Positions 26,352 to 35,769 of a DNA stretch of 64,000 nt are shown piece by piece. Source of the DNA: Lachnospiraceae bacterium (GTDB lineage Bacteria > Bacillota > Clostridia > Lachnospirales > Lachnospiraceae); the NCBI GenBank assembly GCA_024399135.1, contig JAKSHY010000005.1:62001-126000 (forward strand). The letters are read 5' to 3'. Each line of letters opens with the position of its first letter. The first letter of the stretch is position 1. The notes beneath the pieces are model-generated. The model saw only the letters and a program-made list of their open reading frames with translations. It made no database searches and was not told the DNA's origin. Both the position numbers and the translations under genes were made by a program.

Positions 26352-27056
26352 TTACGATGGTTTAGCAAGATAATAACCCTGGAAATAGTCTGCACCTATA
26401 TCAACCAGATAATCAAACTCTTCCTTAGTCTCAACACCTTCTGCAACCACATCAATGTTAAGTGAATGCATGGTATCTATTATTTCCTTGCAATTACCCT
26501 GTTTATAAACATCAGTGTCAATTCCGGAAAGCAATGCTCTATCTATTTTAATGATATGAGGATCCATAATTTTAACCTTTTCCATATCATTAAAGCCGGC
26601 ACCATAATCATCAAGTGCAACCAGTGAATTACCAATAGCAGCAACCTCTTTTTTCTTAAGAGATTTCGACAATGAAAACCTTGGATACTCAAGCATCTCA
26701 ATCATCAGGATATTATCATCTTTTCCATAATAATCCACGAAGGTATTTGCTTCTTCCTCCGTGAAACATTCACAAGGAAATGAATTAATGGAAATCTTTT
26801 CTTTATAACCTCTAAGATAATATTCCTGAGCAGCTCCCCAGAAGGTAGCAACCTCTAAAATATGAAGTTTATCTTTCTTTATATAATCTTCGATAAGGTC
26901 AGTAACCGTAGTACCAACTGGACGCATCAGGGCTTCACGTGCGAAAACCGTCTTTCCATCCTTCATGAATATAGGCTGGAATACATAGTTAATCTCTAAT
27001 TCTCCTAACGCATTAAGTATTTCCTTATCTAAAGGTAAATCCTCATAATATATCAT
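26352..27056 (-). CDS. EAL-domain cyclic-di-GMP phosphodiesterase
   Basis: This is a 234-residue stand-alone EAL domain without GGDEF, receiver, PAS or membrane parts. The catalytic and metal residues look intact: EAL at 41-43, Asn91, Glu120, Asp149-Asp150 (LDDYGAGF), Lys170 (IKIDR), Glu207 (AEGVE) and Gln226 (FQGY). It should therefore hydrolyse c-di-GMP in the cytoplasm. GAGGGG lies 7 nt before ATG and a separate promoter overlaps the end of ribF, so it is set apart from the housekeeping genes on both sides. With the chemoreceptor at 42409 it fits a motile or surface-switching lifestyle. Confidence 0.88.
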   Translation of the reverse strand: MIYYEDLPLDKEILNALGELEINYVFQPIFMKDGKTVFAREALMRPVGTTVTDLIEDYIKKDKLHILEVATFWGAAQEYYLRGYKEKISINSFPCECFTEEEANTFVDYYGKDDNILMIEMLEYPRFSLSKSLKKKEVAAIGNSLVALDDYGAGFNDMEKVKIMDPHIIKIDRALLSGIDTDVYKQGNCKEIIDTMHSLNIDVVAEGVETKEEFDYLVDIGADYFQGYYLAKPS

Positions 27057-27135
27057 TCAAATTCCCCTCAATAATATAGACTTATGCCTAACACACTCAA
27101 CCCAAGTCAAGCACCTTCATCTATCCCCAACGATT

Positions 27136-27164
27136 ATTATACTATAATCTTTTGCGTTTATAAA
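27136..27164 (-). promoter_or_regulatory. Promoter for the EAL gene
   Basis: TTTATA (27164 to 27159) and a consensus TATAAT (27141 to 27136) are 17 nt apart. The -35 overlaps the ribF stop codon. Confidence 0.5.
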
Positions 27165-28099
27165 CAACAAAAATATCTTTTTCCTTCTTCTATATCTGAC
27201 TCGACCTGTTTTTTAAGCCCCATTGCATCTTCGAAACGTTTTTCATTTCTTCTAAAAGAAAGAAGTTCTGTTTCTATGGTCTTTCCATACATATCCTTGT
27301 CGAAGTCAAAGATATAGGTTTCAACACTTATATGCTCATCCGAAGGACTTGCAACCGTTGGTCTTATTCCTATATTAGTAATCCCAGGATAACTTGCTCC
27401 GTCATACTTAACCTTCGAAAAATAAACACCAAATGGAGGTAAAATTTTCTCTTCATCAGGATAAAGGTTCATTGTTGGAAATCCCAGCTTTCTTCCAAGC
27501 TTAAATCCCTTTTCTACCGTTCCTAAAAACGAATATGGATGACCTAGAAGATCGGTAACTTTTTCCATATTTCCATTCATAATTTCTTCTCTAAGGAATG
27601 TAGAACTTATTTCTCTTCCCTCATACATAATCTTATCAATAATATCAACCTTAAAATTATATTTAGAAGACATATCTAAAATAAGTTTCGAGTTTCCCTG
27701 GCCCTTATATCCGAACGAAATGTCATCTCCAGCTGCAATATATTCCATATTCATCATACCAAGAAGAATATCTATCACGAAATTCTCTGGTGATGTTCTT
27801 GCGACATTATCATTAAGCGGGAATTCAACAAGGTAGTCTATTCCAAGATTCTCAAATATTACACGTTTTTCTGACAGTGTCGTCACTTCTTTAATATCTT
27901 TTCCACCAAAAAACGAAGCTGCTGACATATCAAAAGTAAAAACTGCGGTCTTAACACCTCTTGATTCATTCTTCTTGGCATAGTCTAAAATATGATTGAT
28001 AAGCTCTATATGCCCGAGATGAATGCCGTCAAACTTACCTATAGCAACCGCTGTCTTGTCATCTATATGAAATTGTGTCGTGTTACTTATTATTTTCAT
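27158..28099 (-). CDS. ribF: Bifunctional riboflavin kinase/FMN adenylyltransferase
   Basis: This is a 313-residue enzyme that makes FMN and then FAD. The N-terminal nucleotidyltransferase domain carries GKFDGIHLGH (21-30). The C-terminal flavokinase domain carries GRKLGFPTMNL and PPFGVY. The length is that of full bifunctional RibF. Its ATG overlaps the truB stop by one base (TAATG) with no strong ribosome site, so translation depends on truB. Confidence 0.95.
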   Translation of the reverse strand: MKIISNTTQFHIDDKTAVAIGKFDGIHLGHIELINHILDYAKKNESRGVKTAVFTFDMSAASFFGGKDIKEVTTLSEKRVIFENLGIDYLVEFPLNDNVARTSPENFVIDILLGMMNMEYIAAGDDISFGYKGQGNSKLILDMSSKYNFKVDIIDKIMYEGREISSTFLREEIMNGNMEKVTDLLGHPYSFLGTVEKGFKLGRKLGFPTMNLYPDEEKILPPFGVYFSKVKYDGASYPGITNIGIRPTVASPSDEHISVETYIFDFDKDMYGKTIETELLSFRRNEKRFEDAMGLKKQVESDIEEGKRYFCCL

Positions 28100-29082
28100 T
28101 ACATGAACATCTTATCAACCTCAAGGCATCTTCTTTTAGAATTATAAATATATACCGCCCTGAAATTGTTATCTATATCATACACCCTGTACATCTTTTG
28201 GCCGATGAATTCGATCTTATCGCCACCATTTATATTCTCTTCGTTCTTCGAGGTGTTTATCTGGCTAAGTTGAAGCTGATTACCATTACTTAAAGCCTTA
28301 ATTCCATCCTCATTAATCCAAATAGCTTCATACTTATCAAGTATAGAGTCAACTTTCAAAAATACCTTTTTAGTAAATAATACCTCTTCATCGTATGGAG
28401 CCTTAAAATCGTCTACACCGCGAAGATTATTTACCATTTTTTCTATATCAGCTAATTTAAAGGCATCTTCTTTTTTAAATCTTCCAACTCTGGTTCTTTC
28501 AAGATGACTCATTGAAGCACCGCAACCAAGCTTTTCGCCAATATCATTAATAAGCGTTCTTATATAGGTTCCCTTCGAACACTCAACCCTTAAGGAATAT
28601 TCTATATCATTAAGCTTAGCAACAAAGATATTATGCACTGTCACTGGACGTGCTTTTCTCTCAACCTCTATTCCCTTCCTTGCAAGGTCATAAAGCTTCT
28701 GTCCATTAACCTTAAGCGCAGAATACATTGGAGGAACCTGCAAAATTTCTCCCCTAAAAGAAGAAACAACCGAAGAGACTTCATCTATAGATATTTTTCT
28801 TGCAGCCTCTTCATCCGCTGATAGTACATTTCCTGACATATCCTGAGTATCTGTAACTACACCAAGACGCATTATAGCAACATATTCCTTGGTTTCATCC
28901 GTAAGCATATCAACAAGTCTGGTAGCATTCCCAACACATACAGGAAGCACTCCGACTGCATCAGGATCAAGAGTTCCTGTATGCCCTATTTTTTTAATAT
29001 TTAATATACGTCGAAGCTTCGCAACTACATCAAAAGAGGTAAAGCCAGCTTCCTTGTATACGTTAATCACACCATTAATCAT
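28099..29082 (-). CDS. truB: tRNA pseudouridine-55 synthase
   Basis: This is a 327-residue enzyme that makes pseudouridine 55 in the T-loop of tRNA. The catalytic Asp39 lies in GHTGTLDPDA, with the following GVLPVCVGNATR and a C-terminal PUA-like extension. ATG follows the nrnA stop directly (TAGATG), with no clear ribosome site, suggesting termination-reinitiation. Confidence 0.95.
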   Translation of the reverse strand: MINGVINVYKEAGFTSFDVVAKLRRILNIKKIGHTGTLDPDAVGVLPVCVGNATRLVDMLTDETKEYVAIMRLGVVTDTQDMSGNVLSADEEAARKISIDEVSSVVSSFRGEILQVPPMYSALKVNGQKLYDLARKGIEVERKARPVTVHNIFVAKLNDIEYSLRVECSKGTYIRTLINDIGEKLGCGASMSHLERTRVGRFKKEDAFKLADIEKMVNNLRGVDDFKAPYDEEVLFTKKVFLKVDSILDKYEAIWINEDGIKALSNGNQLQLSQINTSKNEENINGGDKIEFIGQKMYRVYDIDNNFRAVYIYNSKRRCLEVDKMFM

Positions 29083-30036
29083 CTACTTACTCATCTGTAT
29101 CATAATTGAATCTGAAATATTATTAACACAGTCATGGAAGGTTCCTTTAATGGTGAATCCAGCAGCTCTTTGATGGCCACCACCATTATAGAATTTCGCA
29201 ATCTTGGCTACATCAACCAGGCCACGAGACCTTAACGAAACCTTGTATTCCATGTTATCTATTTCATACATGAATATAGCTACTTCAACACCCTTTGTAT
29301 ATCTTAGCTGATTTACTATTCCTTCAAACTCATGAGGTGTAGCGCCATAAAAATCCATAATCTTTCTGTCTATTTTAGACACAATACACTTTCCATCAGC
29401 AAATGTTATACTTTCAACTAAAGCACGACCAAGCATTTCATTCTGAAGCTTGGTTTTTTCATAGAATGTTTCATCAATAATTTTAGGAAAATCAAATCCG
29501 TATTCTATAAGCTTAGCAACTATGTTAAGCGTTTTAGGAGAAGTACACGAATACTGTAAAACACCAGTATCATGGATAATTCCTATATAGAGTGCCTTCG
29601 CTATTTCAATATCCATATATTTGTCTTCAAGAAGATCATACACCAATTCACATGTCGAACTTGCCTGGCCATCAATATATGAAGCATCACCGAAGCCTTC
29701 ATTCGAGATATGATGGTCAATCACTATTCTTTTCTTCGCATTCTGAAAATAAGGAAGTGCGTCTCCATACCTGTCTTCAGTTGAGCAGTCAAGACCTATA
29801 TACGTATCGAAAACTTCTATTCCGGGATTAAAATCTGTCTTAATATCCTCAAGATTAGCTATGCAGTTAAACTCTTCACCTGGCTTTTCAATCATTGGAA
29901 TAACAGTTGCCGATGGCATAGCCTTTTTAAGGTACAAATACATACCCATTACAGAACCCACACAGTCACCGTCAGGCTTAGTGTGTCCCGAAATTCCAAT
30001 TGTCATAGAGCCCTTTAATTCTTTTAAAAGATTCAT
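29083..30036 (-). CDS. nrnA: DHH/DHHA1 phosphoesterase (NrnA-type nanoRNase/pAp phosphatase)
   Basis: This is a 317-residue protein with DHH-domain motifs DGDCVGS near residue 22 and VIDHHIS near residue 104, and the DHHA1 motif GGGHQRAAGF near the C-terminus. NrnA degrades short RNAs left by exonucleases and dephosphorylates pAp; relatives also hydrolyse pApA and similar. The order rbfA-nrnA-truB is standard. The gap to rbfA is 6 nt. Confidence 0.9.
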   Translation of the reverse strand: MNLLKELKGSMTIGISGHTKPDGDCVGSVMGMYLYLKKAMPSATVIPMIEKPGEEFNCIANLEDIKTDFNPGIEVFDTYIGLDCSTEDRYGDALPYFQNAKKRIVIDHHISNEGFGDASYIDGQASSTCELVYDLLEDKYMDIEIAKALYIGIIHDTGVLQYSCTSPKTLNIVAKLIEYGFDFPKIIDETFYEKTKLQNEMLGRALVESITFADGKCIVSKIDRKIMDFYGATPHEFEGIVNQLRYTKGVEVAIFMYEIDNMEYKVSLRSRGLVDVAKIAKFYNGGGHQRAAGFTIKGTFHDCVNNISDSIMIQMSK

Positions 30037-30042
30037 ATATTA

Positions 30043-30447
30043 CTACACTTCTTCCTTATATTTGCCATCAAGTTCATCATCGCTTCTTTCTGGAATCTTG
30101 GCAATCTCATCATCAATTAATTTAGACATTCTGACACCATAAGCAATTGATTCATCTACTATAAATGTAATTTCAGGTGTATTTCTTAAATTAATTCTGT
30201 GTGCAAGTTCTCTTCTTATGAAGCCTTCTGCTGACTGAAGTCCACGTACTGTATCTTCAATAGAGTTCTGCTCCCCAAAGACACTAATCCATGCCTTACA
30301 GGTCTTAAGATCAGGTGCTACCTCAACAGCTACAACAGATGTCATTAAAGACACTCTTGGATCCTTAATCTCACCACGAATAATATTGGCAAGTTCCTTC
30401 TGAACCTCAGCATTAATTCTCGTATTTTTGTTACTGTTTTTTCTCAT
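30043..30447 (-). CDS. rbfA: 30S ribosome-binding factor A
   Basis: This is a 134-residue KH-fold protein that helps 16S rRNA 5'-end maturation. The N-terminus RINAEVQKELANIIRGEIKDPRV and the segment ISVFG/RRELAHRINLRNTPEITF are typical. It begins 99 nt after infB, with a perfect 14-bp hairpin in the gap. An acidic C-terminal tail (DDELDGKYKEEV) is longer than minimal members. Confidence 0.93.
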   Translation of the reverse strand: MRKNSNKNTRINAEVQKELANIIRGEIKDPRVSLMTSVVAVEVAPDLKTCKAWISVFGEQNSIEDTVRGLQSAEGFIRRELAHRINLRNTPEITFIVDESIAYGVRMSKLIDDEIAKIPERSDDELDGKYKEEV

Positions 30448-30493
30448 ATCATTTTACCTATTGTTTTTAACTAATAACTATATTTTAATGCTC

Positions 30494-30528
30494 AATCAGG
30501 ACATATGAAATAAACATATGTCCTGATT
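30494..30528. promoter_or_regulatory. Perfect 14-bp hairpin between infB and rbfA
   Basis: AATCAGGACATATG and CATATGTCCTGATT flank a 7-nt loop. The minus-strand tail has no T-run, so it is not a typical terminator. It may be a processing or stability element within the operon, or a partial terminator. Confidence 0.6.
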
Positions 30529-30545
30529 AATTAGTTTACATAATA

Positions 30546-33239
30546 TTATCTAGGTACTTCTACCATGATATATGCTTCTACCCAGTCAAGCTCCTGCATC
30601 TGGTCGAATTCTTCGAATACAAGACCACACTCGTATCCTTCCTTAACTTCCTTTACATCATCCTTGAATCTCTTCAATGATGCGAGCTTTCCTTCGTAAA
30701 TCTGCTCACCATCTCTGGTTATTCTGATCATACAGTTACGCTCGAAGTAACCATCCATTACCTTCGAACCTGCGATATTACCAACCGCAGAAGCCTTGAA
30801 TATCTGACGAACCTCAGCATGACCAATTACCTTCTCCTCAAATACAGGATCAAGCATTCCCTTCATGGCTGCTTCAATATCCTCAATAGCCTGATAAATA
30901 ACCTTGTACAATCTTACCTCAACACCTTCACGCTCTGAAAGTGCCTTGGCCTGAGCATCTGGACGTACATTAAATCCTATAATAATTGCTGATGAAGCTG
31001 ATGCAAGAACAACGTCTGATTCATTAATAGCACCAACGCCACCGTGAATACACTTAACAACAACCTCTTCATTAGTAAGCTTGGTTAATGACTGCTTAAC
31101 CGCTTCAACTGACCCCTGAACATCGGCCTTAACAATGATGTTAAGTTCCTTAAGATTATCAGCCTGAATTTGATTGAACAAATCATCAAGACTCATCTTA
31201 GCCTTAGTCTCTTCAACCTTCTTCTCCTTGTTCTGTGCAACATAGGTTTCAGCATACTGTTTAGCTTCCTTATCATTCTTATGAGCTATGAATACTTCAC
31301 CTGCTGATGGAACATCATTAAGGCCAAGAATCTCAACTGGAGTTGAAGGCTTAGCTTCCTTAACTCTCTTACCCTTGTCATCCTGCATAGCTCTTACTTT
31401 ACCATGAGCCGCTCCTGCAGAAATGAAATCACCTACATGAAGTGTTCCCTTCTGAACTAAGAATCTTGCTACCGGGCCACGACCTTTATCAAGCTCAGCC
31501 TCGATAACAAGACCTCTTGCAAGTCTGTTAGGATTAGCCTTTAGCTCCATAATTTCTGCAGTCAAAAGAATTGTCTCTAAAAGATTATCAATTCCTTCTC
31601 CTGACTTAGCTGATACAGGAACGAATTCTGTTGATCCGCCCCAGTCTACAGGAATCAATTCATATTCTGTCATTTCCTGCTTAACTCTGTCTATATTAGC
31701 ACCTGGCTTATCAATCTTATTAACTGCAACAATTATTTCAATACCAGCAGCCTTAGCATGGTTGATAGCTTCAACAGTCTGAGGCATAACACCATCATCT
31801 GCTGCAACTACTAAAATTGCAATATCAGTAGAGTTAGCACCTCTCATACGCATAGCAGTAAATGCTTCATGTCCAGGAGTATCTAAGAATGTAATACTCT
31901 GTCCCTTAACATTAACTGTATATGCACCAATATGCTGAGTAATACCACCGGCTTCCTTGTCTGTTACATTAGTCTTACGAATTGCATCAAGTAAAGAGGT
32001 CTTACCATGATCAACATGACCCATTACACAGATTACAGGTGGGCGAGATACTAACTTATCTTCTTCTTCGTCTTCCTCTTTAAGGAGTTCTTCGATTACA
32101 TCGACCTTAACCTCCTTCTCGCAAAGGATTTCATATTCCATGGCAATATTTTCAGCCTCTTCATAAGAAACCTCTGTATTAACAGTAACAATCTGTCCCT
32201 GCATGAAAAGCTTCTTAATAATTTGAGAAGGCTGCATCTTCATCGCATCAGCGAGCTCTTTAATAGTAAGAGTTTCAGGGATTGTAATAACCTTAATCTG
32301 TTCTTCCTGAGGTTCTTCTACCTTCTTTTCAGGCTTTATGAAGCGACCTGCTTTCTTCTGTCTTGACTCTGTCTCTTCTTCGTAGATATGGTCTTTTTTA
32401 GATCTCTTGTCCTGATCTTTGTTATTTCGTCTTTTGTCTTCCTTGCCTGCTGTTGGAGCGTTCTCGATAATTGCGGGTCTAGACTGACCTTGATTTTTCG
32501 AGAATCTATCATTCTGCCTTCCATTGCCATCTTTATTTCCCTGATTATTAGAAGGACGGTCCTGATTATCCCTTGAAGGAACATTATTATTTTTGTTCTT
32601 GAAATTATTTTCCTTAGGGCCATTAGAATTTGCTTTAAATCCTGAAGGTTTGCTTCCTTCAGCCCCTTGGTTTTGAACGTTCGAAGGGCTTGTTTTAACT
32701 GTCTCATCAGTTTTATTCCTTTCGTTTCTAGAACGCTGAGCTTCATCCAGCCTTCTTGCGTTTTCTCTAAAATCAGAGGTTGACTCAACACTTGAAGGAG
32801 CTGTAATAGGCTTAATAATAGTGTGCTGAACCTGATTAGCACCAGGCTTTGAACTTGCCTGACCAGGACGTGGTCCCTGAGGTCTTTGATTATTATTAGG
32901 TTTGTTCTGGCTCATTCCAGAATTGTTTGAATTACTTACGAAAATAATACCACTCTTCTTTTTCTTCTGTGCATCGTTCTTGGCATTATTAGACTGATCC
33001 ATTTTAGGAGCTTTAGGAGCTTCCTTCTTTTCAGCTGAAGGAGTCACTTCTTTTTTGTCCTCTTTCTTTTCTGGCTCTTTGTCCTTATCTTTACCACTAA
33101 ACTGTGCTTTGATTTTATTGGCTGCATCATCATCAACTGATGAGTTATGAGCCTTCGCTTCGACTCCAATTTTAGCCAAAGCTTCTATAACTTCTTTATT
33201 GCTAATAGATAATTCTTTTGCTAATTCACTTACTTTCAT
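30546..33239 (-). CDS. infB: Translation initiation factor IF-2
   Basis: This is an 897-residue GTPase that brings initiator tRNA to the 30S subunit. An N-terminal IF2-N subdomain (about 1-50) is followed by a long low-complexity linker (about 55-320) rich in Lys, Asn, Gln, Pro and Arg, a second IF2-N region, and the G domain with [20 protein letters not shown] and NKIDK. Domains II-IV complete the C-terminus. GGAGG is 6 nt before ATG, and the start overlaps the end of the ylxQ gene by 14 nt. It is typical of clostridia. Confidence 0.97.
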   Translation of the reverse strand: MKVSELAKELSISNKEVIEALAKIGVEAKAHNSSVDDDAANKIKAQFSGKDKDKEPEKKEDKKEVTPSAEKKEAPKAPKMDQSNNAKNDAQKKKKSGIIFVSNSNNSGMSQNKPNNNQRPQGPRPGQASSKPGANQVQHTIIKPITAPSSVESTSDFRENARRLDEAQRSRNERNKTDETVKTSPSNVQNQGAEGSKPSGFKANSNGPKENNFKNKNNNVPSRDNQDRPSNNQGNKDGNGRQNDRFSKNQGQSRPAIIENAPTAGKEDKRRNNKDQDKRSKKDHIYEEETESRQKKAGRFIKPEKKVEEPQEEQIKVITIPETLTIKELADAMKMQPSQIIKKLFMQGQIVTVNTEVSYEEAENIAMEYEILCEKEVKVDVIEELLKEEDEEEDKLVSRPPVICVMGHVDHGKTSLLDAIRKTNVTDKEAGGITQHIGAYTVNVKGQSITFLDTPGHEAFTAMRMRGANSTDIAILVVAADDGVMPQTVEAINHAKAAGIEIIVAVNKIDKPGANIDRVKQEMTEYELIPVDWGGSTEFVPVSAKSGEGIDNLLETILLTAEIMELKANPNRLARGLVIEAELDKGRGPVARFLVQKGTLHVGDFISAGAAHGKVRAMQDDKGKRVKEAKPSTPVEILGLNDVPSAGEVFIAHKNDKEAKQYAETYVAQNKEKKVEETKAKMSLDDLFNQIQADNLKELNIIVKADVQGSVEAVKQSLTKLTNEEVVVKCIHGGVGAINESDVVLASASSAIIIGFNVRPDAQAKALSEREGVEVRLYKVIYQAIEDIEAAMKGMLDPVFEEKVIGHAEVRQIFKASAVGNIAGSKVMDGYFERNCMIRITRDGEQIYEGKLASLKRFKDDVKEVKEGYECGLVFEEFDQMQELDWVEAYIMVEVPR

Positions 33240-33564
33240 TTACTTCCTCCATTATCCCCAGCATACCAAACTTTTTAATAATACTTTTTGAAAGGCCCTC
33301 ATCTGTCACTGCAACACAGGCTCTCATCTCACGTCCTATAGAAGCACCCAGTGTATCTTTGTCCGAGTACAAATATATAGGAATGTTTCTAAAGAAGCTC
33401 ATATCCTTGAACTTCTTCTTGGTATTGTCTGAGGCATCTAAAGCTACGATTACTACTGATGCCTTTTTAGCCTTAATGGCATTCTCAACACTAAATTCAC
33501 CCGCAACAACATTACGTCCTTTAGCGCTTATGCCAAGTAAAGAACAAATAGGATCATTATTCAT
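33226..33564 (-). CDS. L7Ae-type ribosomal protein (YlxQ-like)
   Basis: This is a 112-residue protein of the L7Ae/L30e/S12e/Gadd45 fold ([17 protein letters not shown]...[16 protein letters not shown]). YlxQ relatives bind K-turn RNAs and lie between nusA and infB in Firmicutes. ATG overlaps the nusA stop by 8 nt. The YlxR/RnpM gene that normally comes between nusA and ylxQ is missing: the overlap leaves no room for it. Confidence 0.88.
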   Translation of the reverse strand: MNNDPICSLLGISAKGRNVVAGEFSVENAIKAKKASVVIVALDASDNTKKKFKDMSFFRNIPIYLYSDKDTLGASIGREMRACVAVTDEGLSKSIIKKFGMLGIMEEVNESK

Positions 33565-34726
33565 TATCTTCTACTATTTCCTCTGCCTCTTCGCCTTCAT
33601 AGTTTTCTTCATCATAGGCTTCTTCGTCATAGTAATTTTCTTCTTCATCTACGTAGTCTTCGTAACGGAATCCAGGTGCATCCTTAGCCTGAGTTTCAGA
33701 CTTGATATCAATCTTATATCCTGTAAGACGTGCAGCAAGTCTTGCATTCTGACCTTCCTTACCAATTGCTAATGATAACTGGTAATCTGGAACAACAACC
33801 TTTGCTGATTTTTCATCTGGATCTGCGAAAACAGCAACAATCTTCGCTGGAGAAAGAGCGTTCTGAATAAGTACACCAGGGTTTTCATCCCAGTTAATGA
33901 TATCGATCTTCTCACCACGGAGTTCATCTACTACAGAATTAACTCTTGTACCATTAACACCAACACATGCACCTACAGGATCTACATTAGGATTAGCTGA
34001 GTAAACTGCCATCTTAGTACGTGAGCCTGGTTCTCTTGCGATAGATACGATTTCAACTGTACCATCCTTAATTTCTGTTACTTCTGATTCGAATAACTTA
34101 CGAACTAATTCAGGATGTGTACGAGATACTAAAATACGAGGTCCCTTTGGAGTAGACTTAACTTCAAGAATATATACCTTAACTCTTTCTGTTGGCTTGA
34201 ACACCTCGCCCTTAACCATTTCTGACTCGTTAAGTAATCCATCTGCCTTACCAAGGTTGATACTGATATTCTTTCCAACATAACGCTGAACAACACCAGT
34301 TACTACTTCCTTTTCCTTATCTGCATACTGCTCACAAACAACATCTCTTTCAGCCTCACGAATCTGCTGAAGCATAACGTTTTTAGCATTCATAGTAGCA
34401 ATACGTCCGAATTCCTTAGACTTGATTTCAATATCGATAGTTGAGCCAACACTTGCTTTCTTATCAACCTTAACTGCTTCTTCAAGAGTAATCATTGTTG
34501 CAGGATTAAACTCCTCAACATCTTCATTTTCAACTACATCTTTTCTTGCGAAACATCTGAACTCGCATGTTTCAGGATCAATTTCAACCTGTACATTAGC
34601 TTCATTACCAAAGTAATTTCTACAAGCAGTAACAAGAGAAAGATTAATAGCATCAAACAATTTTTCTCTGCTTATATCTTTTTCCTTCTCTAATAAATCA
34701 AGTGCCTCAAATAATTCTGTGTTCAT
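33557..34726 (-). CDS. nusA: Transcription termination/antitermination factor NusA
   Basis: This is a 389-residue protein. It has an N-terminal RNA polymerase-binding domain (about 1-125), an S1 domain (about 130-200, VTGVVQRYVGKNISINLG) and two KH domains (for example VGACVGVNGTRVNSVVDEL and LAIGKEGQNARLAARLTGYKIDI). A strongly acidic, Tyr-rich tail of about 40 residues (after residue 350) replaces extra C-terminal domains. It follows rimP by 21 nt, the standard order. Confidence 0.96.
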   Translation of the reverse strand: MNTELFEALDLLEKEKDISREKLFDAINLSLVTACRNYFGNEANVQVEIDPETCEFRCFARKDVVENEDVEEFNPATMITLEEAVKVDKKASVGSTIDIEIKSKEFGRIATMNAKNVMLQQIREAERDVVCEQYADKEKEVVTGVVQRYVGKNISINLGKADGLLNESEMVKGEVFKPTERVKVYILEVKSTPKGPRILVSRTHPELVRKLFESEVTEIKDGTVEIVSIAREPGSRTKMAVYSANPNVDPVGACVGVNGTRVNSVVDELRGEKIDIINWDENPGVLIQNALSPAKIVAVFADPDEKSAKVVVPDYQLSLAIGKEGQNARLAARLTGYKIDIKSETQAKDAPGFRYEDYVDEEENYYDEEAYDEENYEGEEAEEIVEDNE

Positions 34727-34747
34727 TTTCCAAAAACTCCTCCTATT

Positions 34748-35233
34748 CTAAAAATCTAAAGTTAATTTAATACTTGCTATATCTTTTCTATCAAAAACCA
34801 TGTCCTGAAGCTCCGTTTCTGAAACCGGAACCTCAATGGTAATTGTTTCTTCGTTAAAATTGCTAAGAAAACCAACAAATTCTTTAGTTTTCGTTTCATC
34901 TATTGGCTTATAGGTCTTAATTTCAACCTCTTCCCCCATGCTGTATTCAAGGTGTCGGTCTTTTTTTAGTGCTCTTCCAAGTCCTGGAGAGCTAACCTCA
35001 AGAATATAGGCATCGCTTATGAAATCATCCTTATCCAAAGCATCTGACATACATCTTGATACTTTCTCACAATCTTCAATATTAACACCCTCATCCTTGT
35101 CAATATAGCATCTAAGATAATAATCAGAGCCTTCTTTTTGATAATCGACATCATACACTCTGACACCAAACTTTTCGGCTATCGGAGTCAGCATTGCTTC
35201 TGCCTTAGTCTCAATATCACTTCTTTTAGACAT
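34748..35233 (-). CDS. rimP: Ribosome maturation factor RimP
   Basis: This is a 161-residue, two-domain protein (N-terminal alpha/beta and C-terminal SH3-like) needed for 30S maturation. YYLRCYIDKDEGVNIEDCEKVSRCMSDALD and LEVSSPGLGRALKKDRH are clear family segments. GAGGAG lies 4 nt before ATG. It opens the nusA-infB operon after a terminator. Confidence 0.94.
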   Translation of the reverse strand: MSKRSDIETKAEAMLTPIAEKFGVRVYDVDYQKEGSDYYLRCYIDKDEGVNIEDCEKVSRCMSDALDKDDFISDAYILEVSSPGLGRALKKDRHLEYSMGEEVEIKTYKPIDETKTKEFVGFLSNFNEETITIEVPVSETELQDMVFDRKDIASIKLTLDF

Positions 35234-35315
35234 ATATCTCCTCTTTTCTTATTCTTTTCTCAACGCATAACCCGGGCGCTTTTTAATGTCTCGAATTATC
35301 GTTTTTGCAAAAAGA

Positions 35316-35341
35316 AGTGGTGGCTCTTGAAAGCCACCACT
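35316..35341 (-). terminator. Intrinsic terminator before rimP
   Basis: A 10-bp perfect stem AGTGGTGGCT/AGCCACCACT with a 6-nt loop is followed on the minus strand by TTCTTTTT. It ends transcription of the small acidic-protein gene at 35438. Confidence 0.9.
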
Positions 35342-35437
35342 AAAATAATCAAATATCTTGAATTATAATAACATCTTTTCACATATAATACAAGATGTTA
35401 TTTTAATATTTTCAGTACGATACAACTCGCCTACCAA

Positions 35438-35704
35438 CTAGCCTTCGATGATAATGTATCTTCCATCTCCAACCTCGAAAACCTCATCAGCCTCTAAAAT
35501 ACTATCAGCATCAAGTCCTTCTAAGTCAAGCCCTTCTTCTTCGAAGTATTCCATCACCTCTTCAACCGAATTAACTACAATTGCGAAATTCTCTTCAAGG
35601 AAATCTCTTGCTTCGTCTAAATCTTCGCAAACCCTTCCCTCTGGAAACAGTTGCTCCTGATTTTCGAGAAAACATTTTAATACTGCGTCATCAAATTCTG
35701 GCAT
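35438..35704 (-). CDS. Small acidic conserved protein of unknown function
   Basis: This is an 88-residue, very acidic protein (about a third Asp plus Glu). ATG at 35704 has AGGGGG 7 nt upstream; TTG at 35710 would add two residues. I recall similar short proteins (MPEFDDAVLKCFLENQ start, GDGRYIIIEG end) in other Lachnospiraceae, but know no function. A consensus TATAAT on the minus strand lies 20-30 nt upstream. It is a monocistronic unit, bounded by a terminator at 35316. Confidence 0.75.
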   Translation of the reverse strand: MPEFDDAVLKCFLENQEQLFPEGRVCEDLDEARDFLEENFAIVVNSVEEVMEYFEEEGLDLEGLDADSILEADEVFEVGDGRYIIIEG

Positions 35705-35769
35705 ACTCAATCCCCCTTTTTGCTATACATACCTTCATTAAAATTATACAACAAAATGATATTTAATAT

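Noticed and set aside
26088-26465. Plus-strand frame of 125 codons across the rpsO leader
   Set aside because: Crosses the promoter and leader of rpsO and the end of the EAL gene on the opposite strand; no ribosome site.
32336-32842. Minus-strand frame of 168 codons inside infB
   Set aside because: It is a shifted frame of the low-complexity linker of IF-2; no ribosome site and no family.
33218-33772. Plus-strand frame of 184 codons opposite nusA and ylxQ
   Set aside because: Antisense shadow; hydrophobic runs come from the acidic nusA tail read backwards.
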